Below are positions 1 through 9,467 of a DNA stretch of 64,000 nt, in pieces (positions within the stretch are counted from its first letter, which is position 1; each line of letters opens with the position of its first letter). The stretch spans positions 1 through 64,000 of the forward strand of contig CAYJOD010000028.1 of the NCBI GenBank assembly GCA_964371655.1. Reading direction: 5' to 3'. Source of the DNA: CAZGSN01 sp964371655 (GTDB lineage Bacteria > Desulfobacterota > Binatia > HRBIN30). Under the pieces are notes generated by a model, which was not told the origin of the DNA, searched no databases, and worked only from the letters and a program-made list of their open reading frames with translations. The translations under genes and the position numbers were made by a program.

Positions 1-75
1 GAGGACTTGCACCTCTCTGACCATGTGCGCTTGCAGGCGCACGAGCGCGGGCGGCTCGCCCGCATCAGTCGATCA

Positions 76-91
76 GGTTTTGAGACGACCT
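76..91. repeat. short 3'-flank motif, copy 1
   Basis: The sequence GGTTTTGAGACGACC lies 34-49 bases beyond the stop codon of the acyl-CoA dehydrogenase gene. Close relatives (GGTCTTGAGACAACC) occur at 6192-6206 and 8904-8918, each also just beyond the stop of a minus-strand gene. The copy near 8.9 kb can fold GAGGT against ACCTC. The function is not known. Confidence 0.4.
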
Positions 92-124
92 CGCCAGATC
101 GGGCCGCCTTGCGCCCTCCTCTTC

Positions 125-1303
125 TCACCCCCCGGCGTGCAAAATCTCGCGCGCGATGGTGAGGATCTGTATCTCGGTCGTACCGCCGCCGAGCTCGATG
201 AGCTTGGCATCGCGCGCCAGGCGCTCGACGACGTAGTCCTCCATGTAGCCGTTGCCCGCCAGGATGTGGATCGCCTCGAAGGCCACGAAGGTTCCCATCT
301 CGGCGCAATAGAGCTTGCCGGCGCAGACGTCGGCGAGGGATTCCTTCAACGTTCGCCCGGCCAGGTAATCGGCATACACGATGCGGCGGCTATTGCAGAC
401 AGCCACGTACATGCGCGCCAAACGTTGCTGGACGAGCTGGAAGTTCGCGATCGGTTGACCGAACTGGTGGCGCTGCTTGGCGTAGTCGCGCGCAATCTCA
501 AAGCAGCGCTCGGCGATGCCGTACGACAGTACCGAGAGGCCGCCGCGTTCGACGGCGAGACTGCTCTTGACGTGATCGCGCTGGCGTACGCCACCACCGA
601 GCAACTGATCCTTGGGCACACGCACGTCGTCGAGGAACACCTCGCCCGTCGGCGAACCGCGCATGCCCATCTTCTTCATCGCCGGTCCCGTGGCCAGACC
701 CGGCACACCGCGCTCGACGATGAACGGTTGAATCGCGCCATCCATCTCACCACCGGCGATGCGCGCGTAGACGAGGAACGTATCGGCGTAGGGAGCGTTG
801 GTAATGAAGGTCTTGCTCCCGTTGAGGACGAAGAAATCGCCGTCGCGGCGCGCCGTCGTCTTCATGCCGCCGAGTGCGTCGCTGCCGGCACCAGGCTCGG
901 TCAGACCCCACGCCCCGATCTTCTCACAGCGCAGCACCGGCAGCGCGAACCGTTCGATCTGCTCGGGGCTCCCCTTCCCCACCACGTTGAGGCCGAACAG
1001 CCCGGTGCTCGCCCCATAGCTGAGCGCGAAGGAAGGGCTGACCCGTGCCATCTCGACGACGAAGGTGGCGCGCGCGTAGCGCCCGCTATTGCCACTAGTG
1101 AGGCCGGAGTCGGCGCGCTCAGCGCCGCCGGCACGCGGCAGCACGGCGTCGAGCCCGAGAGTCTGATGCATCTGGCGCATCAAGCCGAAGGGCAACAGCT
1201 CGCCGCTTTCCATCTTCGCAACGTGCGGCTCGATCTCGCGCGTGAAGTAATCGCGGAACGTGTCGCGCAGCATGCGTTCGGTGTCGTTGAGCTCAAGTTC
1301 CAT
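125..1303 (-). CDS. acyl-CoA dehydrogenase
   Basis: FAD-dependent acyl-CoA dehydrogenase, introducing the alpha,beta double bond into an acyl-CoA during fatty-acid or branched-chain amino-acid breakdown; cytoplasmic. The 392-residue product has the usual three-domain order: N-terminal helices from MELELNDTERM, a central domain with WGLTEPGAGSDALGG (substrate and flavin loop) and NGSKTFITNA, and a C-terminal helical domain with QRHQFGQPIANFQ and the terminal GGGTTEIQ loop near the adenine/catalytic region. The frame is open to 1420, but the family alignment starts at the ATG at 1303; the extra residues are low-complexity. Nearest family by eye is isovaleryl/short-chain acyl-CoA dehydrogenase; substrate cannot be assigned. 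It sits just downstream of ilvBN on the same strand, which would fit branched-chain metabolism, although the 107-base gap does not prove co-transcription. Confidence 0.93.
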   Translation of the reverse strand: MELELNDTERMLRDTFRDYFTREIEPHVAKMESGELLPFGLMRQMHQTLGLDAVLPRAGGAERADSGLTSGNSGRYARATFVVEMARVSPSFALSYGASTGLFGLNVVGKGSPEQIERFALPVLRCEKIGAWGLTEPGAGSDALGGMKTTARRDGDFFVLNGSKTFITNAPYADTFLVYARIAGGEMDGAIQPFIVERGVPGLATGPAMKKMGMRGSPTGEVFLDDVRVPKDQLLGGGVRQRDHVKSSLAVERGGLSVLSYGIAERCFEIARDYAKQRHQFGQPIANFQLVQQRLARMYVAVCNSRRIVYADYLAGRTLKESLADVCAGKLYCAEMGTFVAFEAIHILAGNGYMEDYVVERLARDAKLIELGGGTTEIQILTIAREILHAGG

Positions 1304-1410
1304 GCGACGTTCGTTACGCAAGAGCCAGCGACGACGCAACCGCCCCCGGGCGGGGGCAGCGGACCGATCGAACGGATCGGTCCGCTCGGTCCGCTGTCTT
1401 AAGCCTGCGC

Positions 1411-1717
<307 letters not shown>

Positions 1718-1734
<17 letters not shown>

Positions 1735-3400
1735 GGGTTTCTCCTCCAATCATGTCGCGGTTGGCGCCGCCGGGCGCGACCATCGGGTAGACGTTCTCTT
1801 CCGCCGCGATGGGTACGTTGATCAAACACGGTCCGGGCTGGGACAGCGCCGCCGCCAGCATCGTCACCGGGTCGCCGCTCCCGCCGAGGTCGCATGCCGA
1901 CATTCCAAATCCGCGCGCGATCGCGGCGAAGTCAGGCTCGGCGTGGAAGCGCGAGGCGTGATAGCGCTGGCCGTAGAAGAGCTGCTGCTGTTGGCGCACC
2001 AGGCCGAGATGCCCGTTGTTGAGAACGACGATCTTGACGTTGACCTCCTCCTCCACCGCCGTGGCCAGCTCTTGCAGGTTCATCAGCAGGCTGCCGTCGC
2101 CGGTGAAGCAGACGACCGGTCGCTGCGGCGCCGCCAACGCGGCGCCGATGGCGGCAGGGAGGCCGAAGCCCATGGTGCCGAGCCCGCCGGAGGTCAGCCA
2201 TTGGCGCGGTCGCGACAGCGGATACGCCTGCGCCGCCCACATCTGATGTTGCCCGACGTCGGTGCTGACGATCGCTTCGTCACCGACGATCGCCGCGGTG
2301 TGGCGAATGATGCCGTAGGGTTGGCGCGCATCGTCGTCGCCCGGGGTCAGTAGCGCATGCCGCACCCGCAGCTTGCTCACGTGCTCGATCCACTCGCTGC
2401 GATCGGAGAGGACGATGTGCTCTTCGAGCGCGGCGATGGCCTCACCCACGTCGGCGACAATGCCGAGGCAGGGTCGCTTGATCTTGCCGAGCTCGCTCGG
2501 ATCGATGTCGATGTGCAGGATCTTGGCGCGCGGACAGAACTCCGATGCCTTGCCGGTGGCGCGGTCGTCGAAGCGCATACCGAGGGCGATCAAGAGATCG
2601 CACTCCTCGAGCACCAGGTTGGTGCAACGTGCCGCATGCATACCGACCATGCCGAGGTACAGCGGATGGTCATGCGGTATAGCTCCGAGCCCGAGCAGGG
2701 TGGCGGCAGCCGGAAGCGACGCCTTGTCGATCAGACGTCGCAACCCATCCGCGGCGCCGGCGGCGATGACTCCGGCTCCAATCAGTACGACCGGGCGCTG
2801 CGCCAGGTTGATCAGACGCGCCGCGTCGCTGATCTCGGCGTCTCGAAGACGCGCAACCGGCGCTGCCCTACCGGGCTCCGGGTAGGAATCGATGTCGACG
2901 CATTCGGTCTGCACATCCTTTGGAACATCGATGACGACCGGTCCCGGCCGCCCCGAGGTCGCAATCCGAAACGCATCGGGAACGACGTCGAGCAGCTCGG
3001 CGGCCGAGCGCACCAGGAAGTTATGTTTGGTGATCGGGACGGTGAGGCCATAGGTGTCGATCTCCTGAAAGGCGTCGGTGCCGATCATCGCGCGCGGCAC
3101 CTGGCCGGTAATGGTAATGAGCGGGATCGAATCGAGCTTGGCATCGGCGATCGCGGTCAGCAGATTGGTCGCCCCCGGGCCCGAAGTGCCGAAGCATACC
3201 GCCGCCTGCCCGGTCGCGCGTGCCATGCCTTGCGCGATGAAACCGGCGCCCTGCTCATGACGCGCGAGAACATGGCGAATGCCGCTGCCGTGCATGGCAT
3301 CATACAAGGGCAGATTGGCACCGCCGGGGATCCCCGGGACGACGCCGATCCCTTGGCGTTCGAGAAGCCGTATCATCAATTGAGCACCGCTGAGTTTCAT
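1718..3400 (-). CDS. ilvB: acetolactate synthase large (catalytic) subunit
   Basis: Thiamine-diphosphate enzyme making 2-acetolactate or 2-aceto-2-hydroxybutyrate from pyruvate, the first common step of valine, leucine and isoleucine synthesis. The 560-residue length is typical. Visible landmarks: the conserved ThDP-activating Glu in LARHEQGAGFIAQG near residue 47, a central FAD-type domain, and the C-terminal ThDP-binding signature GDGSLLMNLQ ending in VVLNN. The start ATG at 3400 has a near-perfect Shine-Dalgarno AAGGAGGTG at 3406-3414. Upstream on the same strand lie a valine-rich leader peptide and a strong hairpin, so transcription is probably attenuation-controlled by valyl-tRNA supply. 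The gene overlaps ilvN at its 3' end. Confidence 0.97.
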
Positions 3401-3485
3401 GGGAGCACCTCCTTATTCGGCGAGCGCGAGCCCGCGGCTATGGAAAGCTCCCTGCGCGGCGGAAGGCGGGTGGGGCCTGAAACAC

Positions 3486-3522
3486 GAAACCCCCGCCGGC
3501 CTTCACGCCGTACAGGGGTTTC
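3486..3522 (-). promoter_or_regulatory. putative ilvBN attenuator hairpin
   Basis: Read on the minus strand, GAAACCCC pairs with GGGGTTTC around an inner GGC/GCC stem. It lies 26 bases after the stop of the Val-rich leader peptide and about 70 bases before the ilvB Shine-Dalgarno. The 3' flank is only moderately U-rich (GTGTTTC). Position and arrangement match a leader-peptide attenuator; an antiterminator partner was not worked out. Confidence 0.6.
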
Positions 3523-3547
3523 AGATCTGGTTTCGTTCAAATCCCCG

Positions 3548-3628
3548 CTACAACGCCATGGCCTCCACCGGGCGCACCACCACCACGACGACGGGAACAA
3601 GAACGCAAGCGTGATGGGCGGGATTCAT
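3548..3628 (-). CDS. ilvBN leader peptide (valine-rich)
   Basis: A 26-codon reading frame, ATG at 3626-3628 to TAG at 3548-3550, encodes a peptide beginning MNPAHHACVLVP, then six consecutive valines, then RPVEAMAL. Runs of Val codons directly ahead of a hairpin and an acetolactate synthase operon are the hallmark of leader-peptide attenuation, as known for E. coli ilvB (ivbL). Both GTC and GTG codons are used. The Shine-Dalgarno is weak by eye. Too short for ordinary gene finders; the case rests on the Val run, the downstream hairpin and the gene context. Confidence 0.75.
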   Translation of the reverse strand: MNPAHHACVLVPVVVVVVRPVEAMAL

Positions 3629-3757
3629 GTCGACGCGGAACCTACCGCGAACGCGGCAGCCAAGGCAAGACCAAATCGCGGCTGTCTACGATTGTGAGAA
3701 GACTAGTGGGGCGTCTCCGAAGTTCGTCGAATAATGCAGGTCGCGCAGAGCTCGAAC

Positions 3758-4011
3758 AACCCTCACCCTAACCCTCTCCCAGGGAGACTGTCGATAAAGT
3801 CGCGTAGGGCCGGTTGTACCGGCCGGTCGGGTGGAAAATACGGCCGGCACAGCCGGCCCTACCAGACTCCTCAGCACGAACGGAAAAAAGATCAATGAAA
3901 GCAAGCCAAGCTCCGTTCGCCCTGAGGAGCCGCCCTCTTTTGGCGGCGTCTCGAAGGGCAGCGCCACGAGAAAATCGACAGACTCCCCTGGGAGAGGGCC
4001 GGGGTGAGGGT
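3758..4011. repeat. MITE-like element, copy 1
   Basis: About 254 bp bounded by imperfect inverted repeats of about 40 bp: the left end begins AACCCTCACCCTAACCCTC and the right end closes GAGAGGGCCGGGGTGAGGGT, each followed inward by a GACTGTCGAT-type segment. Inside is a second nested inverted repeat of the GTAGGGCCGG/CCGGCCCTAC kind. A related copy is at 22251-22492. No transposase gene is inside, so it looks like a non-autonomous palindromic element. It occupies most of the gap between the ilv leader and the next gene. Confidence 0.6.
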
Positions 4012-4146
4012 GATCCTGCGGTTTCGAATGCCGCAGTTTTTCTGCGAACTTGTCGGACACCCCTATATCGTAGTGGGTTTCGAAGGGACACGCGGCGACG
4101 GGGTTACTTGTCGGTACGCCTGTGGTACAGGCCCCGGGGTTCGATC

Positions 4147-5130
4147 ATGACAGACAAGCGCAGGACGGAAGATACTCGCACGCTGCATTGGGCTCGGCGC
4201 CTGGAATCGCGTGAGCTCAGGAAGGCGCTGGCCACGGCGCTCGAAGGTGAGCTGCACCATCTCGCCAGCCTGACCCTGAACGAGGTCGTCGATGCCAAGC
4301 TCGTGCATGCGTGGATCGACGACTTCGACGTGGGCGCCGTTGATCAAAAGCATTTGATCGAGATCATCCTCGCGGCGAGCGGCGCCGCCGGAGAGGTCGT
4401 GCGCGAGTCGAAGCAGTCGGCGCACGACCTGCTCGGGCCGCATGCCGCGAAAGAGATCGAGATCCTTCTCTTCGACACCGGCGAGCTGTCGGACGACGCG
4501 GAGGACTTCGTCGCCGACCTGATGCAGCAGGAGTTCACGCGCCGGCTGTTCACCGAGATCATCTTCACGTCGATCGTGTCGTTTTACACGAAGGTCAATC
4601 CTCTCTTCGGTGGCTTTGCGATGCGCGCCATGGAAGACCAGATCAAAGGCTTCATTCGCCTGTTCATGCCCATGATCCAGACCCAGGCAGCCGCGTTCGC
4701 CGTCGACAACCAAGCAGCTCTGCGCGATCTCGCACGGCGGATGCTCGGCGAATCATTGCAGCGTCCCATCGGCGAGCATTTCCCCGAGCCGTCGGCAAAC
4801 CGCAAAGCCGCCGGCACCGCGCTGCTGCGCCAGGCGCTCAAGAGCTCGTCGCTCGAGGCGCTGTCGCGCGCCGCGGCGCATGCGGTCTTGGACAGCGTCT
4901 ACGCGGCGACCGCCAAGCGCAGCCTCGGGGAGCTGTTCGATCTCGACAAACGCGCGCCGCGCCTGGCGGCGCGCGGTGTCGAGGCGATCCTACCCTTTCT
5001 CACCCATGCGCCGATTCTCGATCTGATCGTGAACGAGATCGAGGCCGCACACGAGGGCGCTGCCGCTCCAGCGGCGAAGACCGAGCGCACCCGCAGCCCC
5101 GCGCGCAAGCGCCGCGCTTCACCCGAATAG
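4147..5130 (+). CDS. conserved-looking hypothetical protein, helical
   Basis: I do not recognise the family. The 327-residue product starts MTDKRRTEDTRTLHWARRL; the frame is open further upstream but that part is the palindromic repeat, so the ATG at 4147 is chosen. It is predicted largely alpha-helical, acidic in the middle (LLFDTGELSDDAEDFVADL), with no signal peptide; hydrophobic stretches such as FTEIIFTSIVSFY and LFGGFAMRAMEDQIKGF could associate with a membrane. The tail is Ala/Lys/Arg-rich (TERTRSPARKRRASPE). It is followed after 100 bases by a four-helix membrane protein on the same strand. Balanced codon use supports a real gene. Confidence 0.7.
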   Translation: MTDKRRTEDTRTLHWARRLESRELRKALATALEGELHHLASLTLNEVVDAKLVHAWIDDFDVGAVDQKHLIEIILAASGAAGEVVRESKQSAHDLLGPHAAKEIEILLFDTGELSDDAEDFVADLMQQEFTRRLFTEIIFTSIVSFYTKVNPLFGGFAMRAMEDQIKGFIRLFMPMIQTQAAAFAVDNQAALRDLARRMLGESLQRPIGEHFPEPSANRKAAGTALLRQALKSSSLEALSRAAAHAVLDSVYAATAKRSLGELFDLDKRAPRLAARGVEAILPFLTHAPILDLIVNEIEAAHEGAAAPAAKTERTRSPARKRRASPE

Positions 5131-5230
5131 TGGCTGGGGTGTCCGCGTCGCGCCCGGCAGGTACCGCGGCTTGGGCGAGGATTGCACAAGCGCGATCAGA
5201 CGCGGGCGCATGAGGCGCGGAGATTTCGCC

Positions 5231-5941
5231 ATGACGGAGCTCGAAATCGGATTTTTGCTACCGCTACCCGAGTGGCCGCGGGCTCTGTTCACGAGCGAGT
5301 TCACCTACGAGAATGCTCGGCTCACGATCGACGGACGCAGCCTCTTGCAGTCGACGACGCGGGCCGAGCTCGAACGCGGCGTGTGCGGCCATCTGCTGCC
5401 GAGCGGGGCGGAGGTCCTGATGCGCCTCGACGTATCGGCCACCGGCACGCCGCTGTTGCACGTCAGCGTCGACGGCCGCGAGGCGGCGCGCGAGGACGAG
5501 CTGTGGCCACGACCGACAGGCTCGGCCTGGCTGCATGCGACCATGGCCCTGGCGGCATCGGCCGCCGGATTTGTCGCCAGCTACCTCTATCTGCTGCGGG
5601 CCGTGGCCGACGACAGCGGTTGGGCGCTCAAGATGGCGAACCACATGGCGGGATGGCATCTGCTGCTGACATTCACATTGTTCCCCGCATCGGTTTGGGG
5701 ACGTCGTACCGGCATCCGCAGCGTCCAGGCCGTGAGCTTGCTGTTCTTCCTGATCCACCTGGGAATCGCTCTGGCGAATCTGGTCAGCCCCGAGGCGGGC
5801 GACGGCCAGGAGCGGTGGATTGTTTTCTTCAACGCGCTGAGCGGTGCGGTTTTCCTGATCGCGACTGTGTACGGCAACCGTGCCTGGCGCGACATGGATC
5901 CGGTGGCGGCGTTGCGCGCCGGTCACGTGTACAGGCGTTGA
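5231..5941 (+). CDS. hypothetical inner-membrane protein, four TM segments
   Basis: Family not recognised. The 236-residue product from ATG 5231 has a soluble N-terminal half (about residues 1-95: MTELEIGFLLPLPEW onward, with a short acidic segment EAAREDELWPRP) and then four hydrophobic helices: around ATMALAASAAGFVASYLYLL, HLLLTFTLFPASVW, AVSLLFFLIHLGIALANLV and FFNALSGAVFLIATVYG. The upstream ATG at 5171 is possible but lacks support. It may form a unit with the preceding hypothetical gene. No catalytic motif is visible. Confidence 0.68.
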   Translation: MTELEIGFLLPLPEWPRALFTSEFTYENARLTIDGRSLLQSTTRAELERGVCGHLLPSGAEVLMRLDVSATGTPLLHVSVDGREAAREDELWPRPTGSAWLHATMALAASAAGFVASYLYLLRAVADDSGWALKMANHMAGWHLLLTFTLFPASVWGRRTGIRSVQAVSLLFFLIHLGIALANLVSPEAGDGQERWIVFFNALSGAVFLIATVYGNRAWRDMDPVAALRAGHVYRR

Positions 5942-6274
5942 CCGCTGATCGGGTGCCGACCACGGGTACATCTACGGGAGAGGGAATGTATCCAGATCGT
6001 GGGGGCAACCCTCGTGGTTGCCCTGCGTGCTCCGCAGCTCGGACCCATCAACGTGCGGGAGACCCCACGAATCACCGCTCCCTAACGAGGTTGCTGCTTC
6101 AAACTCGCCTGGGGCTGGTGGCTTGAGGCTCGGGGCTTGGGTCTTTCCAGCTCTTCCCGAGCCCCCAGATCCTAGTCACGAGCCCCGGGCCGGTCTTGAG
6201 ACAACCCAAAGAAGGTCGCGGCTCAGGTCGAGATCCGCATGGGCGCATTCTAGCCGGGATACTGGAGCCTGCTG
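5942..6274. other. gap without a recognisable gene
   Basis: No convincing coding region. It contains palindromic material around 6124-6192 (GGCTCGGGGCTTGGG against later CGAGCCCC segments) and the GGTCTTGAGACAACC motif at 6192-6206 near the 3' end of the next minus-strand gene. Confidence 0.5.
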
Positions 6275-6577
6275 CTACCAGCGGTAGTGCAGAGTCAGTC
6301 CGAAATCGCCGGGGGTCAAAATCTCGACCTGCATGCCCTTCTGGGGGGCACGGTGCACTTGGCTATCGATGCGACTGAGGGTTTGCGGCGAGGGAGCACG
6401 CGCCCATTCCCACATCCGTTCGTTGACGATGAAGTTCAGGGTTAAACCGCGCTCGTTGCTCTCGTAGCCTTCGTAGCGATTCAGCGACTGGAACTTATTC
6501 GGAGCCCGTTGCGCGTACACGACGGTGGCGGACTCCATGATTGCAGCGACCAGGAAGAAGGTGATGAAAACTCGCAT
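6275..6577 (-). CDS. small exported hypothetical protein
   Basis: A 100-residue product with a clear Sec signal peptide (MRVFITFFLVAAIMESATVVYA, cleavage after the last Ala) followed by a short mature domain: QRAPNKFQSLNRYEGYESN, then LTLNFIVNERMWEWARAP and a closing DFGLTLHYRW, suggestive of beta strands. The ATG at 6577 has GAGGAG seven bases upstream, so it is preferred over the longer frame from 6628. It likely acts in the periplasm or outer membrane. No family recognised. Confidence 0.62.
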   Translation of the reverse strand: MRVFITFFLVAAIMESATVVYAQRAPNKFQSLNRYEGYESNERGLTLNFIVNERMWEWARAPSPQTLSRIDSQVHRAPQKGMQVEILTPGDFGLTLHYRW

Positions 6578-6857
6578 CGATCTCCTCGGGCCATCACCTA
6601 TACCGGGAGTTTGTGAGCCTGCATACAAAAATTCGGAACGATCGCGGATCAGCGCTCGCCGATACCCCCATTCCGCCCTTCACCAGGCCGTGCACCTATG
6701 GGTCTCGGACCCACAACCCGATCGCGACTCTCTGCGTCGAGCCGCGTTTACTCGATCATGGACACCATCGAGACCGCCACGGACGCGCAGCGCTGGGGCG
6801 CCGAGGCGCTGCGATTGACGCGCGATTTCACTCCGCGGTAAGAGGGTGTGACCATCC

Positions 6858-8789
6858 ATGAGTAAGCCAGCCCAACCAGGGCCGAGGACGACGCTGCGAA
6901 GAGTCGCGGATGCGTATCGAGCTTCCCTCCGCGAGCCCGGTGCGCATCTGCGCGGCCAGCTCATCGGCTTCTTCCTGATCAGTTTGTACGTGAAGACCGT
7001 CGAGGTTTGCCTCACGCCCGATTACGCCGGGACATGGACGAGCGCCGCCGCGATCGCTGGCATCGTCGTGCATACGATCGCCTTCAGCGCCCAGGAGCTG
7101 CTGTTGTTCGCGCTACTGCTGCTGCTGCTGCAGGTATGGAGTCGCAACGAGGGTTTCCGCGGCCGCCTGGCATCGACGCTGGCCTGGTTTGGCGGGCTCG
7201 TCATCCTGCCCGTGCTCTCGCTCGCCGAGGTCTTGGGCCTCGCGCATTTCGCCTACTTCCTGACGCCTCTGGGGCCGGAAGAGGTAGCGACGATCGTGTG
7301 GGCACCGATGCTCATCTCTTCGTCGAACGTTCTGACGATGCCCTACGTCAGCGTCGGGCTCACACTGATCGTGCTGCTCTACTACGTGGTACCGGCAGCC
7401 TTGGTCGTGCCGCGTCTGCGCCAACGTCCAGCCGGCGCTCGCGGCGCGGCCGTATTCACCGCGGCGACCTTGGCGTTCGTGCTCGTACCGGCGCCGGTGC
7501 CGCAGGCGGCGCGGCTGGCTGCGCATCCGGTCCTGTGGATGGCACTCGGCAGCCGCCCGAAACCCGCCTTGGCCGCGCACGGTCCCGATGACAGCGCCGG
7601 TGCCACGCTTGCAGGACACAACCGGCCCGACGGCCTACCGCGCTATTCCGTCTCCGAGCGTCCCAAGAACGTCATCGTGCTCGTCCTCGAATCGACCCGC
7701 GCCGAAAGCACCGCGATCTACAATCCCGCCGTCACGGCGGGGCGCGAGCTGTTGCGTCACGCCGACGAGATGGTCGTCTTCGACAACATCTACGCGCCGG
7801 TGCCGACTTCGGCACACGCGTTGTTCTCGATCCTCTACGGCGTCTATCCCTACCTGGGCGCGTTCTGGTCGACGAGCGGCAAGTCGGTGGCCGCCGATTC
7901 CATGGCACAGCTGCTATCGCGTGCAGGTTTCACAACCAGCTTCTTCGTCACCTCGGATCTGAACTTCGACAACGTCCGTAGCTTCACCGCCACCGGCTTC
8001 GACCGGGTCCTCGACGTCAACGAATGGCCCGGACAGGAGTCCTATGCGCTGCTGCCATGGGGCCGCGACGATCGCCTGTTGATGGAGGAGAGCAAAAGGT
8101 TCCTGGCGTCGACGAAAGAACCATTCTTCTTGCTGGCGATGACCAGCAACCCGCATCACCCCTACGCCGCGCATCAGATCTTCAGCGACGCCCCAGATCG
8201 TGAGGACATCGGCTCCTACGACCGGCTCGTCGCCTACAATCTGAAGCTGGTCGCGGAGCTGTACGAGTGGATGAAGGCCCAGGGGATTGCCGAGAAGACG
8301 CTCTTGCTCGTGCTCGGCGATCATGGCGAAGCGTTCGGCGAGCACGCCGGCAACTTCGGGCACGCGGCGTTCATCCACGAGGAGAACCTGCACATTCCCC
8401 TGATTCTTCTGCATCCGCATCGCCTCGGCCTGCCGGCCCACATCGCTCAGCTCGGATCGCAGGTCGACCTGCGCTCGACGATTACCGAGATCCTGGGCAT
8501 CCACGACGATGCACCGAAGGACGGCATGTCGCTGCTTCACGAAGATCCGGAGCGTCTGATTGCGCACTTCACCGAAGGCGGCATGTCGCACTTCGGGGTG
8601 CGCGATACGCAGTTCAGCTACATCTACACACCCGGCAACGACACCGAGCAGCTGTACAACTGGCGGCGCGACCCACACACGTCACACGATCTGGCACCGC
8701 AACAGCACGAGCTCGCCGCCTACTATCGCACCCGCCTGCGGCGCTGGGAGGTCCAGCACCAATTGTCCCTGGCGCGCGTCCTGCGCTGA
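6858..8789 (+). CDS. membrane-anchored sulfatase-family protein (LTA-synthase-like)
   Basis: A 643-residue protein with about five N-terminal transmembrane helices (residues about 25-220) followed by an extracytoplasmic alkaline-phosphatase-fold domain. Catalytic-type landmarks: Glu278 in NVIVLVLESTRAES (metal ligand), Thr317 in APVPTSAHALFS, placed 39 residues later as in LtaS/OpgB-type enzymes that use Thr as nucleophile, and GDHGEAFGEH near residue 480 supplying Asp/His metal ligands. This arrangement is that of phosphoglycerol or phosphoethanolamine transferases and related sulfatase-fold enzymes that modify envelope polymers; no sulfatase C/S-x-P-S-R motif is present. Substrate is unknown. 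It stands alone between a convergent pair of repeats. Confidence 0.85.
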   Translation: MSKPAQPGPRTTLRRVADAYRASLREPGAHLRGQLIGFFLISLYVKTVEVCLTPDYAGTWTSAAAIAGIVVHTIAFSAQELLLFALLLLLLQVWSRNEGFRGRLASTLAWFGGLVILPVLSLAEVLGLAHFAYFLTPLGPEEVATIVWAPMLISSSNVLTMPYVSVGLTLIVLLYYVVPAALVVPRLRQRPAGARGAAVFTAATLAFVLVPAPVPQAARLAAHPVLWMALGSRPKPALAAHGPDDSAGATLAGHNRPDGLPRYSVSERPKNVIVLVLESTRAESTAIYNPAVTAGRELLRHADEMVVFDNIYAPVPTSAHALFSILYGVYPYLGAFWSTSGKSVAADSMAQLLSRAGFTTSFFVTSDLNFDNVRSFTATGFDRVLDVNEWPGQESYALLPWGRDDRLLMEESKRFLASTKEPFFLLAMTSNPHHPYAAHQIFSDAPDREDIGSYDRLVAYNLKLVAELYEWMKAQGIAEKTLLLVLGDHGEAFGEHAGNFGHAAFIHEENLHIPLILLHPHRLGLPAHIAQLGSQVDLRSTITEILGIHDDAPKDGMSLLHEDPERLIAHFTEGGMSHFGVRDTQFSYIYTPGNDTEQLYNWRRDPHTSHDLAPQQHELAAYYRTRLRRWEVQHQLSLARVLR

Positions 8790-8809
8790 GGAGGAAGGCA
8801 AGGCTCATC

Positions 8810-8896
8810 GGTGGTACAGGCTGGAAGCCTGTACCACCAATGCTTTCTGCTCTGGGATTGGTTTCTTGGTGGTATAGGCCTTTGGCCTGTACCACC
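8810..8896. repeat. pair of GGTGGTACAGGC palindromes
   Basis: Two near-identical hairpins, 8810-8838 and 8868-8896, each of the form GGTGGTACAGGC(n)GCCTGTACCACC. They lie between two convergent genes, where they could act as bidirectional terminators, but their sequence identity suggests a dispersed palindromic repeat family. The copy of the GGTCTTGAGACAACC motif at 8904-8918 follows directly. Confidence 0.65.
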
Positions 8897-8933
8897 TTGC
8901 CGAGGTCTTGAGACAACCTCTGGCGACGGCGCC

Positions 8934-9467
8934 TCAGGCTCCGTCGCGGCCGCGAAACATGTGACGCGGCGACGGGGGCAAGTGCAGGAGCTCGGTGCGA
9001 AACAGCTCGACGGTGTAGTCGACCACGTTGCGCATCGAGACCACGCCGGCCGGACGATCTTCGCCGTCGACCAGCGGCACGTGGCGGAAGCCGCCGTTAC
9101 CCATGACGTTGAGGGCGTAGCTGACGCGGTCATCGGGGCGCAGGACTTCCGGATCGACGGTCATGACCTCGCCGACGCAGGTGGCTTCGGCATCGCGACC
9201 GGCCGCGACGATGCGGGTAAGCACATCGCGCTCGGTAAAGATTCCGACCAGCTTCCCCCCTTCTTCGACCAGAACGCAGCCGACACCGCCGTCCTTCATC
9301 TGGCGCGCGGCCTCGCGCACGTTCAGCTCCGGACCGACGCAAACCGGCTCCCGCAGAGTCAGCAGGTCGCGAATCGACCGCTGTAGGATCGCCGCGCCTA
9401 GCTGTGCCGCCGCGGCCTCGCGCTCGTTGGCAATCTCTTCTTCCTCGCGGATGATCTCGTCCAACAT
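8934..9467 (-). CDS. CBS-domain protein
   Basis: A 177-residue cytoplasmic protein with a Glu-rich N-terminal helix (MLDEIIREEEEIANEREAAA) and a tandem CBS pair: first repeat VREAARQMKDGGVGCVLVEEG with LVGIFTERDVL, second repeat VGEVMTVDPEVLRPDD with FRHVPLVDGEDRPAGVVS. CBS pairs bind adenine nucleotides or SAM and regulate partner proteins. The ATG at 9467 is chosen because AGGAGG sits six bases upstream; longer starts at 9521 and 9539 have none. No partner gene is adjacent. Confidence 0.88.
   Translation of the reverse strand: MLDEIIREEEEIANEREAAAAQLGAAILQRSIRDLLTLREPVCVGPELNVREAARQMKDGGVGCVLVEEGGKLVGIFTERDVLTRIVAAGRDAEATCVGEVMTVDPEVLRPDDRVSYALNVMGNGGFRHVPLVDGEDRPAGVVSMRNVVDYTVELFRTELLHLPPSPRHMFRGRDGA

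Noticed and set aside
23..1402. 459-codon plus-strand frame
   Set aside because: Shadow of the acyl-CoA dehydrogenase in high-GC DNA.
2357..3697. 446-codon plus-strand frame
   Set aside because: Shadow of ilvB and its leader region.
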